From: Muribaculaceae bacterium | GTDB taxonomy: Bacteria; Bacteroidota; Bacteroidia; Bacteroidales; Muribaculaceae | Assembly (NCBI GenBank): GCA_022510405.1 | Contig: JAFLTP010000011.1 | Span: 32,075-96,074 of the forward strand | Reading direction: 5' to 3' | Length of the DNA stretch: 64,000 nucleotides | Shown: piece by piece, positions 18,931-29,015 of the stretch | Numbering within the stretch: position 1 is the stretch's first letter | How the letters are laid out: each line of letters starts with the position of its first letter | Notes under the pieces: model-generated | Seen by the model: the letters and a program-made list of their open reading frames with translations, nothing else | What the model was told of the DNA's origin: nothing | Database searches by the model: none | Made by a program: the position numbers and the translations under genes

Positions 18931-20121
18931 TTATTTTGAAAGAGCTTCCGCTACTTTGTCAGCTATTAATAGAGCCGTTTCAAAATCTGTTTTATCAGGT
19001 GCCTGGCGCATATCCATTGTAGCGACCGGTTCTATCTTCAACCTATCAAAACATTCTTTCATCTTATTGCATGCTGCTGAGGCCCAAGTATAAGAACCAA
19101 ATGTTGCTATAACCTTATTTTTTATTTCCCTCACTTCCATAGCAGTCATAAATTCTTCAACTGGTGGAAACATATGGCCGTTATAAGTTGCACTACCCAC
19201 AATCAAACCCTTATATCTTACTGCATCGGAAATCATTAAACTTAAATCACTCTTTCCGGCGTTATGGATCTTGATATTTCTAATACCCTTTTCAGTGAGA
19301 CGATTAGCAATTATTTCGGCTATATTTCCGGTATTGCCGTACATAGACCCATAAATGATAGTTACACCGTCTTCACCTTCATAAAGGCTTAATCTATTGT
19401 AAATATCAATTACTTCTTTTATCCTATCATGCCAAACCGGACCATGAGTACTGCAAATATACTTTATATCAGTAGTAGCAAGCTTTTTTAGTGCCATTTG
19501 CACAGGTTTTCCATATTTTGCCACAATATTGGCATAATATCGATACATTTCAGGGAAATACCAGTCTGTATCCATCTCCGTATCAATTACACCCCCATTT
19601 AAAGCTCCATAACATCCAAAAGCATCCCCTGAAAATAAAACACCTTCTTCTTCCACGAGGGTCATCATGGTTTCAGGCCAATGCACCAAAGGAGTCATTA
19701 AAAATTTCAAAGTAAGATTACCTAAAGATATTGTGGAATTTTCTTTTACTTCGATGCATTGATCTTCTGTTATACCATAAAATCCCTTTAACATTCCAAT
19801 AGTGATTTTATTCCCTATTATTTTCATACCCGGAAAAGTATCTAAAAGATCAGGGATAGTACCTGAATGGTCCGGTTCCATATGATTAACAATCAAATAA
19901 TCGGGAACTCTTCCTTGAATTTCACTGTCTACATTATGCAAGAGGTTATGCAAGAAAGATTTTTCTACTCCATCAACAAGTGCTAATTTTTCATTCCCTT
20001 TCACAAGATATGAATTATAACTGATGCCATAGGGTAATGACCATAAATTTTCAAATCTATTTGTGGTTCTGTCATTAAGTCCTACATAAAACACTGAAGG
20101 AGTTATTTTATGAATATTCAT
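18931..20121 (-). CDS. flavodiiron protein (FprA-type flavoprotein)
   Basis: A 396-aa cytoplasmic A-type flavodiiron protein that reduces O2 to water or NO to N2O, protecting anaerobes. The metallo-beta-lactamase domain carries the di-iron ligands in HMEPDHSGT (about residue 80), HWPE and FSGDAFG, with a further His at STHGPVWH. The C-terminal flavodoxin domain starts near residue 255 with the FMN loop YGSMYGNTGN. No rubredoxin domain or adjacent rubredoxin gene is seen, so the electron donor is elsewhere. A candidate promoter lies about 50 bp upstream. Confidence 0.94.
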   Translation of the reverse strand: MNIHKITPSVFYVGLNDRTTNRFENLWSLPYGISYNSYLVKGNEKLALVDGVEKSFLHNLLHNVDSEIQGRVPDYLIVNHMEPDHSGTIPDLLDTFPGMKIIGNKITIGMLKGFYGITEDQCIEVKENSTISLGNLTLKFLMTPLVHWPETMMTLVEEEGVLFSGDAFGCYGALNGGVIDTEMDTDWYFPEMYRYYANIVAKYGKPVQMALKKLATTDIKYICSTHGPVWHDRIKEVIDIYNRLSLYEGEDGVTIIYGSMYGNTGNIAEIIANRLTEKGIRNIKIHNAGKSDLSLMISDAVRYKGLIVGSATYNGHMFPPVEEFMTAMEVREIKNKVIATFGSYTWASAACNKMKECFDRLKIEPVATMDMRQAPDKTDFETALLIADKVAEALSK

Positions 20122-20170
20122 CTCAGTAAAAGCTTCAAGAATTAATAACCTTATTTGCTGTATGTTTTTG

Positions 20171-20178
20171 CAAATTTA
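20171..20178 (-). promoter_or_regulatory. candidate -7 element (TAAATTTG) of the flavodiiron gene
   Basis: Minus-strand TAAATTTG fits the consensus and gives a leader of about 43 nt. It lies back to back with the promoter of the divergent glycosyltransferase. Confidence 0.4.
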
Positions 20179-20200
20179 GTGAATTTTAAGCGAAAAGACT

Positions 20201-20208
20201 TATATTTG
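20201..20208 (+). promoter_or_regulatory. candidate -7 element (TATATTTG) of a GT2 gene
   Basis: TATATTTG fits the consensus. The predicted transcript starts near 20215, five bases before the ATG, giving a nearly leaderless mRNA. Confidence 0.45.
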
Positions 20209-20219
20209 CAATTGAGAAT

Positions 20220-21173
20220 ATGCAAGAGGAAATAATAAGTGTGATAGTTCCGGTTTATAATGTGGAAATGTATCTTTCTGCATGCCTTGATAGTATCCTC
20301 ACTCAAAGCTATAGAAATCTGGAAGTTATAATTATCAATGACGGGTCAACAGATTTTTCTTTAAAAATAGCTGAGAAATATTCGGAATCTGATGACCGAG
20401 TGATTGTTTATTCGTATGAAAACGCAGGATTATCCGAGGCGAGAAACCGAGGATTATCTGTTGCAACCGGCAAGTATGTTACTTTTGTAGATTCAGACGA
20501 TCTTTTGTTACAAGATTCCATAAAAGTGATGTACGATGAATTAAAAAAGTACCAAGCTGATATAGTAGAAGGGAAAATAATAAGGGGAAAGATAATAGAC
20601 CATAATATTAAAACCAATAAAATTAAATCAGAAATATTTACAGTAGAGGAGGCTATTTCCAACGTTCTGTATCAAAAAAAATTGTTACCTTCTGCATGTG
20701 GTAAATTATATAGAAAAGAGCTTTTTGATTCCTTTAATTTCGAAAAAGGTATCCTCTATGAGGATCTTAATATTTTCTATAAGATATTAAGCAAATGTTC
20801 GAAAATCGTATGGCTCGATTATACTGTATATTTTTATAGAGATACGGAAGGCAGCATTGTGAATACTTGGAAATCTCAAAGACTTGACGTGTTAAAGGTA
20901 ACAGAAAACCTTGAAAATTATATATCGGAAGTCTACCCTGGTTTGTTACCGGCTGCTAAAGACAGAAGATTAAGTGCCAACTTCAACATGTTCGCCTTAT
21001 GCTCTATTAACGGAGACCATCAAAATGCAAAGAAATGCTGGGAACATATAAAGAAAAACCGAAATCAATCACTGTTTAATTCCAAGGTAAGATTTAAAAA
21101 CAAGGCAGGAATACTTCTCTCCTATTTCGGGAAAAACATTTTCAGCATTACAGCCCGAAGGTTTTATTCATAA
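20220..21173 (+). CDS. family 2 glycosyltransferase
   Basis: A 317-aa GT-A-fold transferase. The N-terminal part has VIVPVYNVEMYL, the nucleotide-binding INDGSTD (near residue 41) and the metal-binding TFVDSDD (about 91-97), followed by a short acceptor domain with ILYEDLNIFYKI. There are no membrane helices, so it probably works at the inner face of the membrane on a capsule, O-antigen or glycan chain. No polysaccharide cluster surrounds it, but two more glycosyltransferases follow within 2 kb. The substrate is unknown. Confidence 0.9.
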   Translation: MQEEIISVIVPVYNVEMYLSACLDSILTQSYRNLEVIIINDGSTDFSLKIAEKYSESDDRVIVYSYENAGLSEARNRGLSVATGKYVTFVDSDDLLLQDSIKVMYDELKKYQADIVEGKIIRGKIIDHNIKTNKIKSEIFTVEEAISNVLYQKKLLPSACGKLYRKELFDSFNFEKGILYEDLNIFYKILSKCSKIVWLDYTVYFYRDTEGSIVNTWKSQRLDVLKVTENLENYISEVYPGLLPAAKDRRLSANFNMFALCSINGDHQNAKKCWEHIKKNRNQSLFNSKVRFKNKAGILLSYFGKNIFSITARRFYS

Positions 21174-21425
21174 CGGATATATATCTTAGACACTTATTTG
21201 TTTTTGTGCCATTCTGTCAGTCAACAAAGACTTTTGTGCACAAATATAGGGCAAAAATTTCCTGCATCCTACCTTTCCAGAATACAAAATATAACTAATC
21301 ATACATATTCCCCATTAGCCAAATCAATATATTCTAATCTTTGAGTGTTATTCATTGATAATTTGTTCTATAATATAACGAATTTAGTTTTCCATTATTT
21401 GAAGAATAATTAACTTTGTAGGCCA
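21174..21425. other. intergenic stretch between two glycosyltransferase genes
   Basis: 252 bp without a gene. It contains a 12-bp perfect palindrome TTTGTGCACAAA at 21233-21244 and ends in the TAACTTTG promoter element of the next gene. No convincing terminator with a T-run was seen. Confidence 0.5.
21411..21418 (+). promoter_or_regulatory. candidate -7 element (TAACTTTG) of the GT14 gene
   Basis: TAACTTTG is identical to the element before the tRNA and nadE. The predicted transcript start (about 21425) is one base before the ATG, so the mRNA would be leaderless. Confidence 0.5.
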
Positions 21426-22367
21426 ATGGACAAATCAATAACATCCTCCAAACATGCCTATTGTATAATAGCCCATCAAGACTCCTATTGTCTTGAATCT
21501 TTGATATGTCTTTTAGATGATGAAAAAAATGACATCTTTTTATTAATTGATAAAAAAGCAGATAAGAACCTGACATTAAATCTACGCACTAAACGAGGGG
21601 GTCTGAATATTATTCCGGACGAAGAAAGGATTGATATCCGTTGGGGTGGTTTGTCACAAGTCAAGGCAGAATTGATACTTTTCAAGGCGGCGGTTTCAAA
21701 TTTTCATTATTCATATATTCATCTTATATCCGGAGCCGATCTTCCATTGAAAACTCAAGAGGAAATTCATGATTCTTTTGAAAAACTACCGGGAAATAGT
21801 AATGTCTTGGCATTTTCAGAGGGAGAACATATAAGGAAAAACGTAGAATTCAAAACCAGGTACTATCATCCTTACTTAGAATTCCAAAGATTTAGACATG
21901 ATGGGCAGGTGGCACATTTAATCCAAGATTTTACTGCCAAATTTTCCAGAAAAGTGAGTGTCTGTTTACAAAAAGCAATTGGTTATAAAAGAAATTGGAA
22001 AGACTTAGAATTGAAAAAGGGATCTCAGTGGGTATCTATATCAAGTGAATTTGCAAGTTTTTTAGTAGAAAATGAAAAATATATTCTTAAAAGGTTTAAG
22101 GGTGTGATATGTCCGGATGAGATATTCCTACATACAATGCTTTATAATTCTAAATTTAAAGACACCATTATAGATGTATCCCAAAAAGAGATAGCTACGA
22201 TCAGAAAAATAGATTGGGAAAGAGGAAATCCCTATACTTGGAGAGAAAAAGATTTTGAAGAACTTATAAATAGCGATGCCCTATTTGCACGGAAATTTTC
22301 ATCAAAAGAAGATAAAGAGATAATTGATAAAATAAAATCATTTTTAACTATAATCCCTAATCCTTAA
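21426..22367 (+). CDS. GT14 (core-2/I-branching type) beta-glycosyltransferase
   Basis: A 313-aa enzyme of the GT14 family, known for beta-1,6-N-acetylglucosaminyl transfer. Family features are AYCIIAHQD at the N-terminus, the motif HLISGADLPLKTQEEIH (about residues 98-114), GSQWVSIS (about 199-206) and CPDEIFLHTML (about 225-235). It has no signal or membrane helix, so it is probably cytoplasmic. It overlaps the end of the convergent GT2 gene by four bases. The acceptor is unknown; surface polysaccharide is likely. Confidence 0.88.
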   Translation: MDKSITSSKHAYCIIAHQDSYCLESLICLLDDEKNDIFLLIDKKADKNLTLNLRTKRGGLNIIPDEERIDIRWGGLSQVKAELILFKAAVSNFHYSYIHLISGADLPLKTQEEIHDSFEKLPGNSNVLAFSEGEHIRKNVEFKTRYYHPYLEFQRFRHDGQVAHLIQDFTAKFSRKVSVCLQKAIGYKRNWKDLELKKGSQWVSISSEFASFLVENEKYILKRFKGVICPDEIFLHTMLYNSKFKDTIIDVSQKEIATIRKIDWERGNPYTWREKDFEELINSDALFARKFSSKEDKEIIDKIKSFLTIIPNP

Positions 22368-23170
22368 TTTTTTATATTTGAAATTAATTCTTTGTTATAA
22401 ATGTGTCTTTTTTTATCAAAAAACCAACCCCATTTGTTAAAATATTTGATCATGTTGGAAAAATGAATCCAAAACATTTTTAAACTTTTGCGAGAAGCCT
22501 GTTGATGCTCGTGGATAATTGAAACTTCAGGCAAATAGAGGGTTTTCCACTTCTCATGTATTCTTCTTGTTATATCGATATCTTCAGGATACATAAAAAA
22601 CCTTTCATCAAAAAGTCCACATTCTTTTAGAGCATCCATTCTATAAAACATAAATGAACCTAAAAGATAAGGACAATTCAAAATAGAGTTATGGTCAAAA
22701 TCCTTAAGAAGATATTTTCTCATTCTTTTTTCCGCAATTTTTCCTGGTAAAAATCTTTTGAAAAAAAGGTCCAAAGGATTGGGCAACATTCTACAGGTGT
22801 ATTGAAGATTCCCATTCGGATAATAAGTTTTAGGAGATATCAAACCTACTTCATGATTTTTATCCATGTAATTTACTAAAGATTCTATAATGTTGTTTTC
22901 CCACCAAACATCCGCATTCATTACTAAATGATATTTGGCACCATTTTTATAGGATTCCTTAATAGCAACATTATGTCCTGCTCCGAATCCGTTATTAATA
23001 ACCTTTAAATATTTTACCTTAAGAAAGTTCTTGGCAACGTCTTTTAATCTATCATCCGGGCTATTATCTATAACATAGATTATATCTACACTTGATTTTT
23101 CAAGACATTCTAAAGCAACTGTCAATTGCTGAATTGGTGTCTTATGTACTACTATAGATGCACTATTCAT
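22364..23170 (-). CDS. family 2 glycosyltransferase (rhamnosyltransferase-like)
   Basis: A GT-A-fold transferase of about 268 aa. It shows YVIDNSPDD near residue 35, NNGFGAGHNVAI, the metal site VMNADVWW and a late FMYPEDIDITRRI, as in dTDP-rhamnosyltransferase-like proteins. I chose the ATG at 23170. A longer frame to 23227 would translate the arm of the neighbouring terminator hairpin, and the promoter element at 23186-23193 lies inside that extension. The leader would be about 9 nt. Its exact sugar is not deducible. Confidence 0.87.
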   Translation of the reverse strand: MNSASIVVHKTPIQQLTVALECLEKSSVDIIYVIDNSPDDRLKDVAKNFLKVKYLKVINNGFGAGHNVAIKESYKNGAKYHLVMNADVWWENNIIESLVNYMDKNHEVGLISPKTYYPNGNLQYTCRMLPNPLDLFFKRFLPGKIAEKRMRKYLLKDFDHNSILNCPYLLGSFMFYRMDALKECGLFDERFFMYPEDIDITRRIHEKWKTLYLPEVSIIHEHQQASRKSLKMFWIHFSNMIKYFNKWGWFFDKKRHIYNKELISNIKN

Positions 23171-23185
23171 ATGATCAAACAAATG

Positions 23186-23193
23186 CAAATATA
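23186..23193 (-). promoter_or_regulatory. candidate -7 element (TATATTTG) of the minus-strand GT2 gene
   Basis: Minus-strand TATATTTG lies between the mutB terminator and the chosen ATG at 23170. This supports the shorter start. Confidence 0.5.
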
Positions 23194-23202
23194 ATAAAAA
23201 AA

Positions 23203-23233
23203 GTGCCGGCATAAATCCTGCCGGCACATTTTT
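23203..23233 (-). terminator. intrinsic terminator after mutB
   Basis: GTGCCGGC (23203-23210) and GCCGGCAC (23220-23227) form a perfect 8-bp GC-rich stem with a 9-nt loop. On the minus strand it is followed by a run of T (about 23196-23202), 23 bp past the mutB stop. Confidence 0.88.
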
Positions 23234-23249
23234 ATTGAAAGAATTTCAA

Positions 23250-25400
23250 TTAGTTTTGAGCACGTTGTTCATTAAGAAGACGAATCATTTCAAGGGCTGA
23301 TTTGGAAACTCTTGTACCCGGACCGAATATAGCGTCAACACCGGCTTTGTAAAGGAAATCATAATCCTGTGCCGGAATAACACCACCTGCTGTTACAAGA
23401 ATATCAGGGCGACCAAGTTTCTTTAGTTCTTCTATCACTTGAGGGATAAGAGTCTTATGACCGGCTGCAAGTGAAGAAACGCCAAGAATATGCACGTCGT
23501 TTTCTACGGCCTGACGGGCAGCTTCTGCAGGAGTCTGGAACAATGGTCCCATATCAACGTCATAACCACAGTCAGCATATCCTGTAGCAACAACTTTGGC
23601 ACCACGATCGTGACCATCCTGTCCCATCTTAGCGATCATGATACGCGGTTGACGGCCTTCACGGGCTGCAAAGTCAGCCACAGCCTTACGGGCTTCCTCA
23701 AATTCAGGATCACCCTTTTCTTCATTACTATACACGCCTGAAATTGTTTTGATAACTGCTTTATATCTTCCAACTACCGCCTCACAAGCATCTGAGATTT
23801 CACCAAGAGTGGCTCTCACTCCGGCCGCTTTAACCGCGAGATCAAGAAGGTTACCCTTGGATGGATCTTTAACGGCTTCTGTGATTGCTTCGAGTGCTTT
23901 CTTAACTGCTTCCTCATCTCGTTTACCTTTAAGATCCTCAAGACGTGCACATTGTTCCTTACGTACCTCTGTATTGTCAACCTCAAGGATATCGATAGGA
24001 TCTTCATGATCAAGACGATATTTGTTGATACCCACGATGGTCTGCTTACCGGAGTCAATACGTGCTTGAGTACGTGCAGCTGCCTCCTCTATCTTAAGTT
24101 TGGGAAGACCGGTTTCAATGGCTTTGGCCATACCACCGAGTTTCTCTATTTCCTGGATATGATCCCATGCCTTACGTGCCAATTCATCTGTGAGAGCTTC
24201 AACATAATAAGAACCACCCCATGGGTCAATTTCTTTAGTCACATAGGTTTCCTCCTGTATATATATCTGAGTGTTACGTGCGATACGTGCAGAGAAATCT
24301 GTTGGTAAAGCAATAGCCTCGTCGAGTGCGTTTGTATGCAAAGACTGAGTGTGACCTAAAACAGCGCCCATAGCTTCAACACAAGTACGGCCAACATTGT
24401 TGAAGGGATCCTGTTCAGTCAGCGACCAACCGGAAGTCTGGCTATGGGTACGAAGTGCAAGTGATTTCGGATTCTTTGGATTGAATTGTTTTACAATCTT
24501 TGCCCATAGCATACGGGCTGCTCTCAATTTTGCGATCTCCATGAAATAATTCATGGAAATACCCCAGAAGAAAGAAAGACGCGGAGCGAAAGTATCGATA
24601 TCCATACCGGCATTTACCCCGGCACGCAAATATTCGAGACCGTCGGCCAATGTGTACGCAAGTTCAATATCAGCAGTTGCACCGGCTTCCTGCATGTGAT
24701 AACCGGAAATTGAAATAGAGTTGAACTTTGGCATATTTTTCGCTGTATATTCGAAGATATCAGCGATTATCTTCATAGAGAATGCAGGCGGATAGATATA
24801 AGTGTTACGCACCATGAATTCCTTAAGGATGTCATTCTGGATTGTACCGGCCATCTCGTCAAGTTTGGCACCCTGTTCAAGTCCCGCATTGATATAGAAA
24901 GCAAGCACCGGAAGAACTGCGCCATTCATTGTCATAGACACAGACATCTTATTCAATGGTATACCATCGAACAATACCTTCATATCTTCGAGAGAACAGA
25001 TTGATACACCTGCTTTTCCAACATCTCCAACAACACGTTCATGATCTGCGTCATATCCGCGGTGAGTAGGAAGGTCGAATGCTACAGAAAGACCTTTCTG
25101 ACCGGATGCAAGGTTTCTACGATAGAATGCGTTTGACTCTGCAGCTGTGGAGAAACCCGCATATTGACGGATTGTCCATGGGCGCAAAGGATACATCGCA
25201 CTATAAGGACCACGAAGGAAGGGAGGAATACCTGAAACGAAGTCAAGGTGTTCCATATCCTTAAGATCCTCTTCTGTGTAAACCGGTTTTACAGGTATCA
25301 ATTCAGCTGTTACCCAATCCGATTCATTATTCATTTTTGGAGCCGGGCCTTTTTTTGCCACAACTGCCTGGAGATCTATATCTTTGAAATTTGGTTTCAT
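23250..25400 (-). CDS. mutB: methylmalonyl-CoA mutase, large (alpha) catalytic subunit
   Basis: A 716-aa adenosylcobalamin enzyme interconverting succinyl-CoA and (R)-methylmalonyl-CoA, used for propionate production or use. The N-terminal TIM barrel binds the substrate ([33 protein letters not shown]). The C-terminal cobalamin domain has the base-off motif GQDGHDRGA with the axial His near residue 608, then SSLAAGH and AGGVIP. It starts 1 bp after the mutA stop, so the two are co-translated. A strong terminator follows. No epimerase or MeaB-type G-protein gene is adjacent. Confidence 0.97.
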   Translation of the reverse strand: MKPNFKDIDLQAVVAKKGPAPKMNNESDWVTAELIPVKPVYTEEDLKDMEHLDFVSGIPPFLRGPYSAMYPLRPWTIRQYAGFSTAAESNAFYRRNLASGQKGLSVAFDLPTHRGYDADHERVVGDVGKAGVSICSLEDMKVLFDGIPLNKMSVSMTMNGAVLPVLAFYINAGLEQGAKLDEMAGTIQNDILKEFMVRNTYIYPPAFSMKIIADIFEYTAKNMPKFNSISISGYHMQEAGATADIELAYTLADGLEYLRAGVNAGMDIDTFAPRLSFFWGISMNYFMEIAKLRAARMLWAKIVKQFNPKNPKSLALRTHSQTSGWSLTEQDPFNNVGRTCVEAMGAVLGHTQSLHTNALDEAIALPTDFSARIARNTQIYIQEETYVTKEIDPWGGSYYVEALTDELARKAWDHIQEIEKLGGMAKAIETGLPKLKIEEAAARTQARIDSGKQTIVGINKYRLDHEDPIDILEVDNTEVRKEQCARLEDLKGKRDEEAVKKALEAITEAVKDPSKGNLLDLAVKAAGVRATLGEISDACEAVVGRYKAVIKTISGVYSNEEKGDPEFEEARKAVADFAAREGRQPRIMIAKMGQDGHDRGAKVVATGYADCGYDVDMGPLFQTPAEAARQAVENDVHILGVSSLAAGHKTLIPQVIEELKKLGRPDILVTAGGVIPAQDYDFLYKAGVDAIFGPGTRVSKSALEMIRLLNEQRAQN

Positions 25401-25401
25401 A

Positions 25402-27255
25402 TCACTTTAGGAGTTTGGCATTAAACTTAATAAGAGTGTCAAGAACATTTACTCTTACATGGATGAATTCTTCAATACCTTGAGCCTTCAACTCTTCCAT
25501 ACAAGCAGGGGCACCTGCAACTACAAACATGGCTCTGCCATTGAGTTCCTTGAAAGCCTCCGGTGCAAATTCCGCATACTCGTCATCACTTGAACAAAGA
25601 ACAACAACATCTGCACCTTTTTCTACTGCTGCATCCACACCTTCTTTCACAGTGTTGAAACCTATATTGTCTATGATTTCATAGCCTGCACAACCAAAGA
25701 AATTGGCCGAGAATTGAGCTCGGGCAAGACGCATGGCAAGATTACCGATTGTAAGCATAAATACTTTCGGACGTTTTCCACTTCTTTCTGTATCAAGACG
25801 AAGTTGTTCGAATTGACTTGCCGCTCTGTCATAGTTCAAATAATCCACAGAATTATCTGCCACTTCCATTGAACAACCGCATTTAGTCGGTCCTAATGGA
25901 ATTTCTATTTTGTCGAGAGCTTTCTCGTTGAAGTTAGGATATTGATTTGTGCCAAGAAGAATTTCTTTACGACGAGCAACTTCGTTGTGACGCTTAACTC
26001 CAGACTCATTTACGTCTTTCTGAATCTCGCCTTTTTTCAACATTTCAAGGAATCCTCCTTTTTCTTCTACTGAAACGAATAGTTTCCAAGCCACTTCAGC
26101 GATAGAAGTAGTGAGAACCTCCACATAGTAAGAACCACCGGCAGGGTCTGCCACTTTGTTAAGATGACTTTCATCACGAAGAAGAAGCTGCTGGTTCTTT
26201 GCAATTCTCTTTGAAAATTCATCCGGAGCCTTATAGGTAAGATCGAACGGTAAAGTTTCAATGGAATCCACACCTGCGATTGCAGCGCTCATGGTTTCTG
26301 TCATGCTGCGAAGAAGATTCACGTGAGCATCATAAATGGTCATATTGTAGAAACTTGTAGTGGCATGTACGTGCATTTTGCAACAATCATCTTCAGCACC
26401 ATAAGCCTTCACAACTTCTGCCCATAGCATTCTTGCAGCCCTGAATTTGGCTATTTCCATGAAATAATTGGAAGAAATACCCATATTGAATTTTATTCTT
26501 CCGGCAACTTCACAAGGAGATAGTCCTGCGTCAGTAAGCATAGTCATCCATTGAGCACCCCAAGCAAGAGCATAGCCAAGTTCTTGTCCGATATAAGCAC
26601 CGGCTGCATTAAGCATTACGCTATCTACAGAGAAACATTTTAGATTGTCAATTTCTTTTACAACATTGTAAAGTTTCAAACCTTCCTCCTTTATATCACG
26701 CGGGAACTCCATTCCGTGATTGAGAAGTCGTTTGAATGGATTGTAGTTGATAGATCCTTTGAATGTTTTTTCTACACCCTTTGCTTTCAAGAATTCCACA
26801 AACACTTTCGCTACTTCGAGAGTGTGGCCCATGCAAGCGGTGATATTAACCTCGATGTCTTTAAGGTCTATATCTTTTAATAAGGTTTCGAAATATTCTA
26901 TAGAAACTTCATTTGCAACCTTGATTCCAAGAGAATTTACTCCACGATCAATGGCAAGGAGCGCTTCTTTGTTGATTTCTTCAGGAGAATTACCGGAAAT
27001 CTGCTGACGAACCAGCCAATTGTTATCTTCTTTAGTGCCTCTCACAAAGGGAAATTGACCGGGAAGAGTCCCCATATGAGGAATATCTTTTAGATCTTCA
27101 CGGCGATAGAAAGGCTTTACATTGAATCCCTCATTTGTACGCCAAACAAGTTTTTTTTCAAAATCGGCGCCTTTGAGGTCGACAGTGATTTTCTCAATCC
27201 AATCATGCGTGGATGTGGGAGAAAACATGTCAAACAGTTTTTCTTTAGTGGCCAT
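25402..27255 (-). CDS. mutA: methylmalonyl-CoA mutase, small (beta) subunit
   Basis: A 617-aa non-catalytic partner of MutB. It keeps the barrel-like domain ([19 protein letters not shown]) and the C-terminal Rossmann-like domain, but lacks the DxHxxG cobalamin motif: the matching stretch reads [15 protein letters not shown]. This is normal for the beta subunit. It is the first gene of a mutA-mutB operon, with a candidate promoter about 60 bp upstream. Confidence 0.96.
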   Translation of the reverse strand: MATKEKLFDMFSPTSTHDWIEKITVDLKGADFEKKLVWRTNEGFNVKPFYRREDLKDIPHMGTLPGQFPFVRGTKEDNNWLVRQQISGNSPEEINKEALLAIDRGVNSLGIKVANEVSIEYFETLLKDIDLKDIEVNITACMGHTLEVAKVFVEFLKAKGVEKTFKGSINYNPFKRLLNHGMEFPRDIKEEGLKLYNVVKEIDNLKCFSVDSVMLNAAGAYIGQELGYALAWGAQWMTMLTDAGLSPCEVAGRIKFNMGISSNYFMEIAKFRAARMLWAEVVKAYGAEDDCCKMHVHATTSFYNMTIYDAHVNLLRSMTETMSAAIAGVDSIETLPFDLTYKAPDEFSKRIAKNQQLLLRDESHLNKVADPAGGSYYVEVLTTSIAEVAWKLFVSVEEKGGFLEMLKKGEIQKDVNESGVKRHNEVARRKEILLGTNQYPNFNEKALDKIEIPLGPTKCGCSMEVADNSVDYLNYDRAASQFEQLRLDTERSGKRPKVFMLTIGNLAMRLARAQFSANFFGCAGYEIIDNIGFNTVKEGVDAAVEKGADVVVLCSSDDEYAEFAPEAFKELNGRAMFVVAGAPACMEELKAQGIEEFIHVRVNVLDTLIKFNAKLLK

Positions 27256-27312
27256 ATTTAAGAATTTGACATTAGTTATTCTTGGTGTTTTTCATAGATA
27301 CGGAGTATCAAG

Positions 27313-27320
27313 CAAAATTA
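27313..27320 (-). promoter_or_regulatory. candidate mutA -7 element (TAATTTTG)
   Basis: Minus-strand TAATTTTG fits the consensus and gives a leader of about 51 nt. No clear -33 element is seen. Confidence 0.35.
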
Positions 27321-27368
27321 AGGATTAACTTTTATATGGTAAAATTTTTGTATCGAAATTCAGTGAAA

Positions 27369-28994
27369 TTACGATTCAGAATTATGAATAAGTTCCAGAA
27401 GCTCTGAAATGGCATTTTCTGAAGGGATATTTTTCTTAATAAGTTCCTTTCCTTTATAAAGACTTACCTTTCCTGGTCCAGCTCCCACATAACCATAATC
27501 AGCATCAGCCATTTCACCTGGACCATTAACGATACAACCCATTACCCCTATTTTAAGACCCTTCATTTCTTTTGTGGCTTCTTTGACCTCCTTCAAAGTT
27601 TTCTGTAGATCGAATAAGGTCCTTCCACAACTTGGGCAAGCGATATATTCGGTTTTGGAAATCCTGAGACGGGAAGCCTGTAGAATCCCGAGAGATAAAG
27701 AATTCAGTTCATCCTGAATAAATGCCGGAGCCACGATCCATATACCGTTACCATAACCCCATAATAGGAGAGGTCCTAAATCAGCAGAAGCTTTTATACG
27801 TAAATCCTCTATATCCTTATCAGTATATTTGACTTTTAATATTATGGGATTTTTAGCTCCCGAAGCTACAAATCTCTCAATCCACGAAGCCATGGCACCG
27901 GGAACATTGGAATTAGACGTTTCCAACACAATTGGCAATTCATCATTAAATTCAGGAATACCGTTTTCAGTATCCACATAATGCCAATTTGATGGCACCT
28001 CTTTTATATCCAAACCTATCACAAGAGGATAACTAACATTTTCGTGTTGAGGAATTTTTGCTGCGCCGACACGTGTTTTCAGGCCTAATTCACTTTTCGG
28101 TTCAGGAATTAACTTATGTCCCTCTCTCGAAATAATATAATCTCTAAGTTTACAAGCCACAGGTATCTCATTTTCAGGATTTTCAGTTAAAGAAACCCGA
28201 ACGGTGTCTCCAAGCCCTTCTCCTAATAAAGTTCCAATACCGACAGCACTCTTCACTCTTCCGTCTTCAGCATCCCCGGCCTCTGTAACTCCAAGATGCA
28301 AAGGATAATTCATGCCTTCCTCTGCCATTTTTTTTGCAAGAAGTTCTACTGTTTGAACCATTACTCCTACATTTGATGATTTTATTGAAATCACCACATT
28401 GTTGAAGCCTTCTTCTTTACAAATTCGAAGATACTCCAATGCTGATTCCACCATACCGTCCGGTGTGTCTCCATATCGGCTCATAATACGGTCGGAAAGG
28501 GACCCATGATTCACCCCCAAACGAATGGCAGTGTTATTGGCTTTACACTTTTGCAAAAATGGAACAAAAGTTTCTTTTATCTTTTCCAGTTCCGCTTTAT
28601 ATTCTTCATCTGTAAATTCAAGTTTTTTAAAAGTACGTGCCGGATCAACAAAATTCCCCGGATTAATTCTCACTTTTTCACATGTTTCCACTGCTTTAAA
28701 GGCAGCCGATGGATTAAAATGGACATCCGCCACTATAGGTACATTACAACCGGCATCATTGAGGCCTTTTCTAATTTCACTCATATTGGACGCCTCACGG
28801 ACTCCTTGGGTAGTGAGTCTAACTAATTCTCCACCAGCTTTTGCTATTTTTAAAGCCTGATCCACACTTCCTTCAGTATCCATTGTGGATGTATTTGTCA
28901 TGGATTGTATTCGAATTGGATTTTTACCTCCTATTCCAATATTACCGACCTTTGTTTCTGAAGTGGAACGTCTCTTATAGTTATATCGATCCAT
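27369..28994 (-). CDS. ispG: 4-hydroxy-3-methylbut-2-enyl-diphosphate synthase (large-type IspG/GcpE)
   Basis: A 541-aa iron-sulfur enzyme of the MEP isoprenoid pathway that converts methylerythritol cyclodiphosphate to HMBPP. The N-terminal TIM barrel (NPIRIQSMTNTST, VADVHFNP, RINPGN) and the C-terminal 4Fe-4S domain (YIACPSCGRT near residue 454, GCIVNGPGE near 487) are separated by an extra domain. That explains the length against about 370 aa in E. coli; this three-domain form is known in Bacteroidota, Chlamydiae and plants. It follows the PAP2-like gene by 21 bp and is probably the last gene of the rluA cluster. Confidence 0.96.
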   Translation of the reverse strand: MDRYNYKRRSTSETKVGNIGIGGKNPIRIQSMTNTSTMDTEGSVDQALKIAKAGGELVRLTTQGVREASNMSEIRKGLNDAGCNVPIVADVHFNPSAAFKAVETCEKVRINPGNFVDPARTFKKLEFTDEEYKAELEKIKETFVPFLQKCKANNTAIRLGVNHGSLSDRIMSRYGDTPDGMVESALEYLRICKEEGFNNVVISIKSSNVGVMVQTVELLAKKMAEEGMNYPLHLGVTEAGDAEDGRVKSAVGIGTLLGEGLGDTVRVSLTENPENEIPVACKLRDYIISREGHKLIPEPKSELGLKTRVGAAKIPQHENVSYPLVIGLDIKEVPSNWHYVDTENGIPEFNDELPIVLETSNSNVPGAMASWIERFVASGAKNPIILKVKYTDKDIEDLRIKASADLGPLLLWGYGNGIWIVAPAFIQDELNSLSLGILQASRLRISKTEYIACPSCGRTLFDLQKTLKEVKEATKEMKGLKIGVMGCIVNGPGEMADADYGYVGAGPGKVSLYKGKELIKKNIPSENAISELLELIHNSES

Positions 28995-29015
28995 ATGAAT
29001 CGTGAGTTGAATGAT

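Noticed and set aside
23171..23227. N-terminal extension of the GT2 protein
   Set aside because: It is encoded by the terminator stem and the promoter; the family-like sequence begins only after the Met at 23170.
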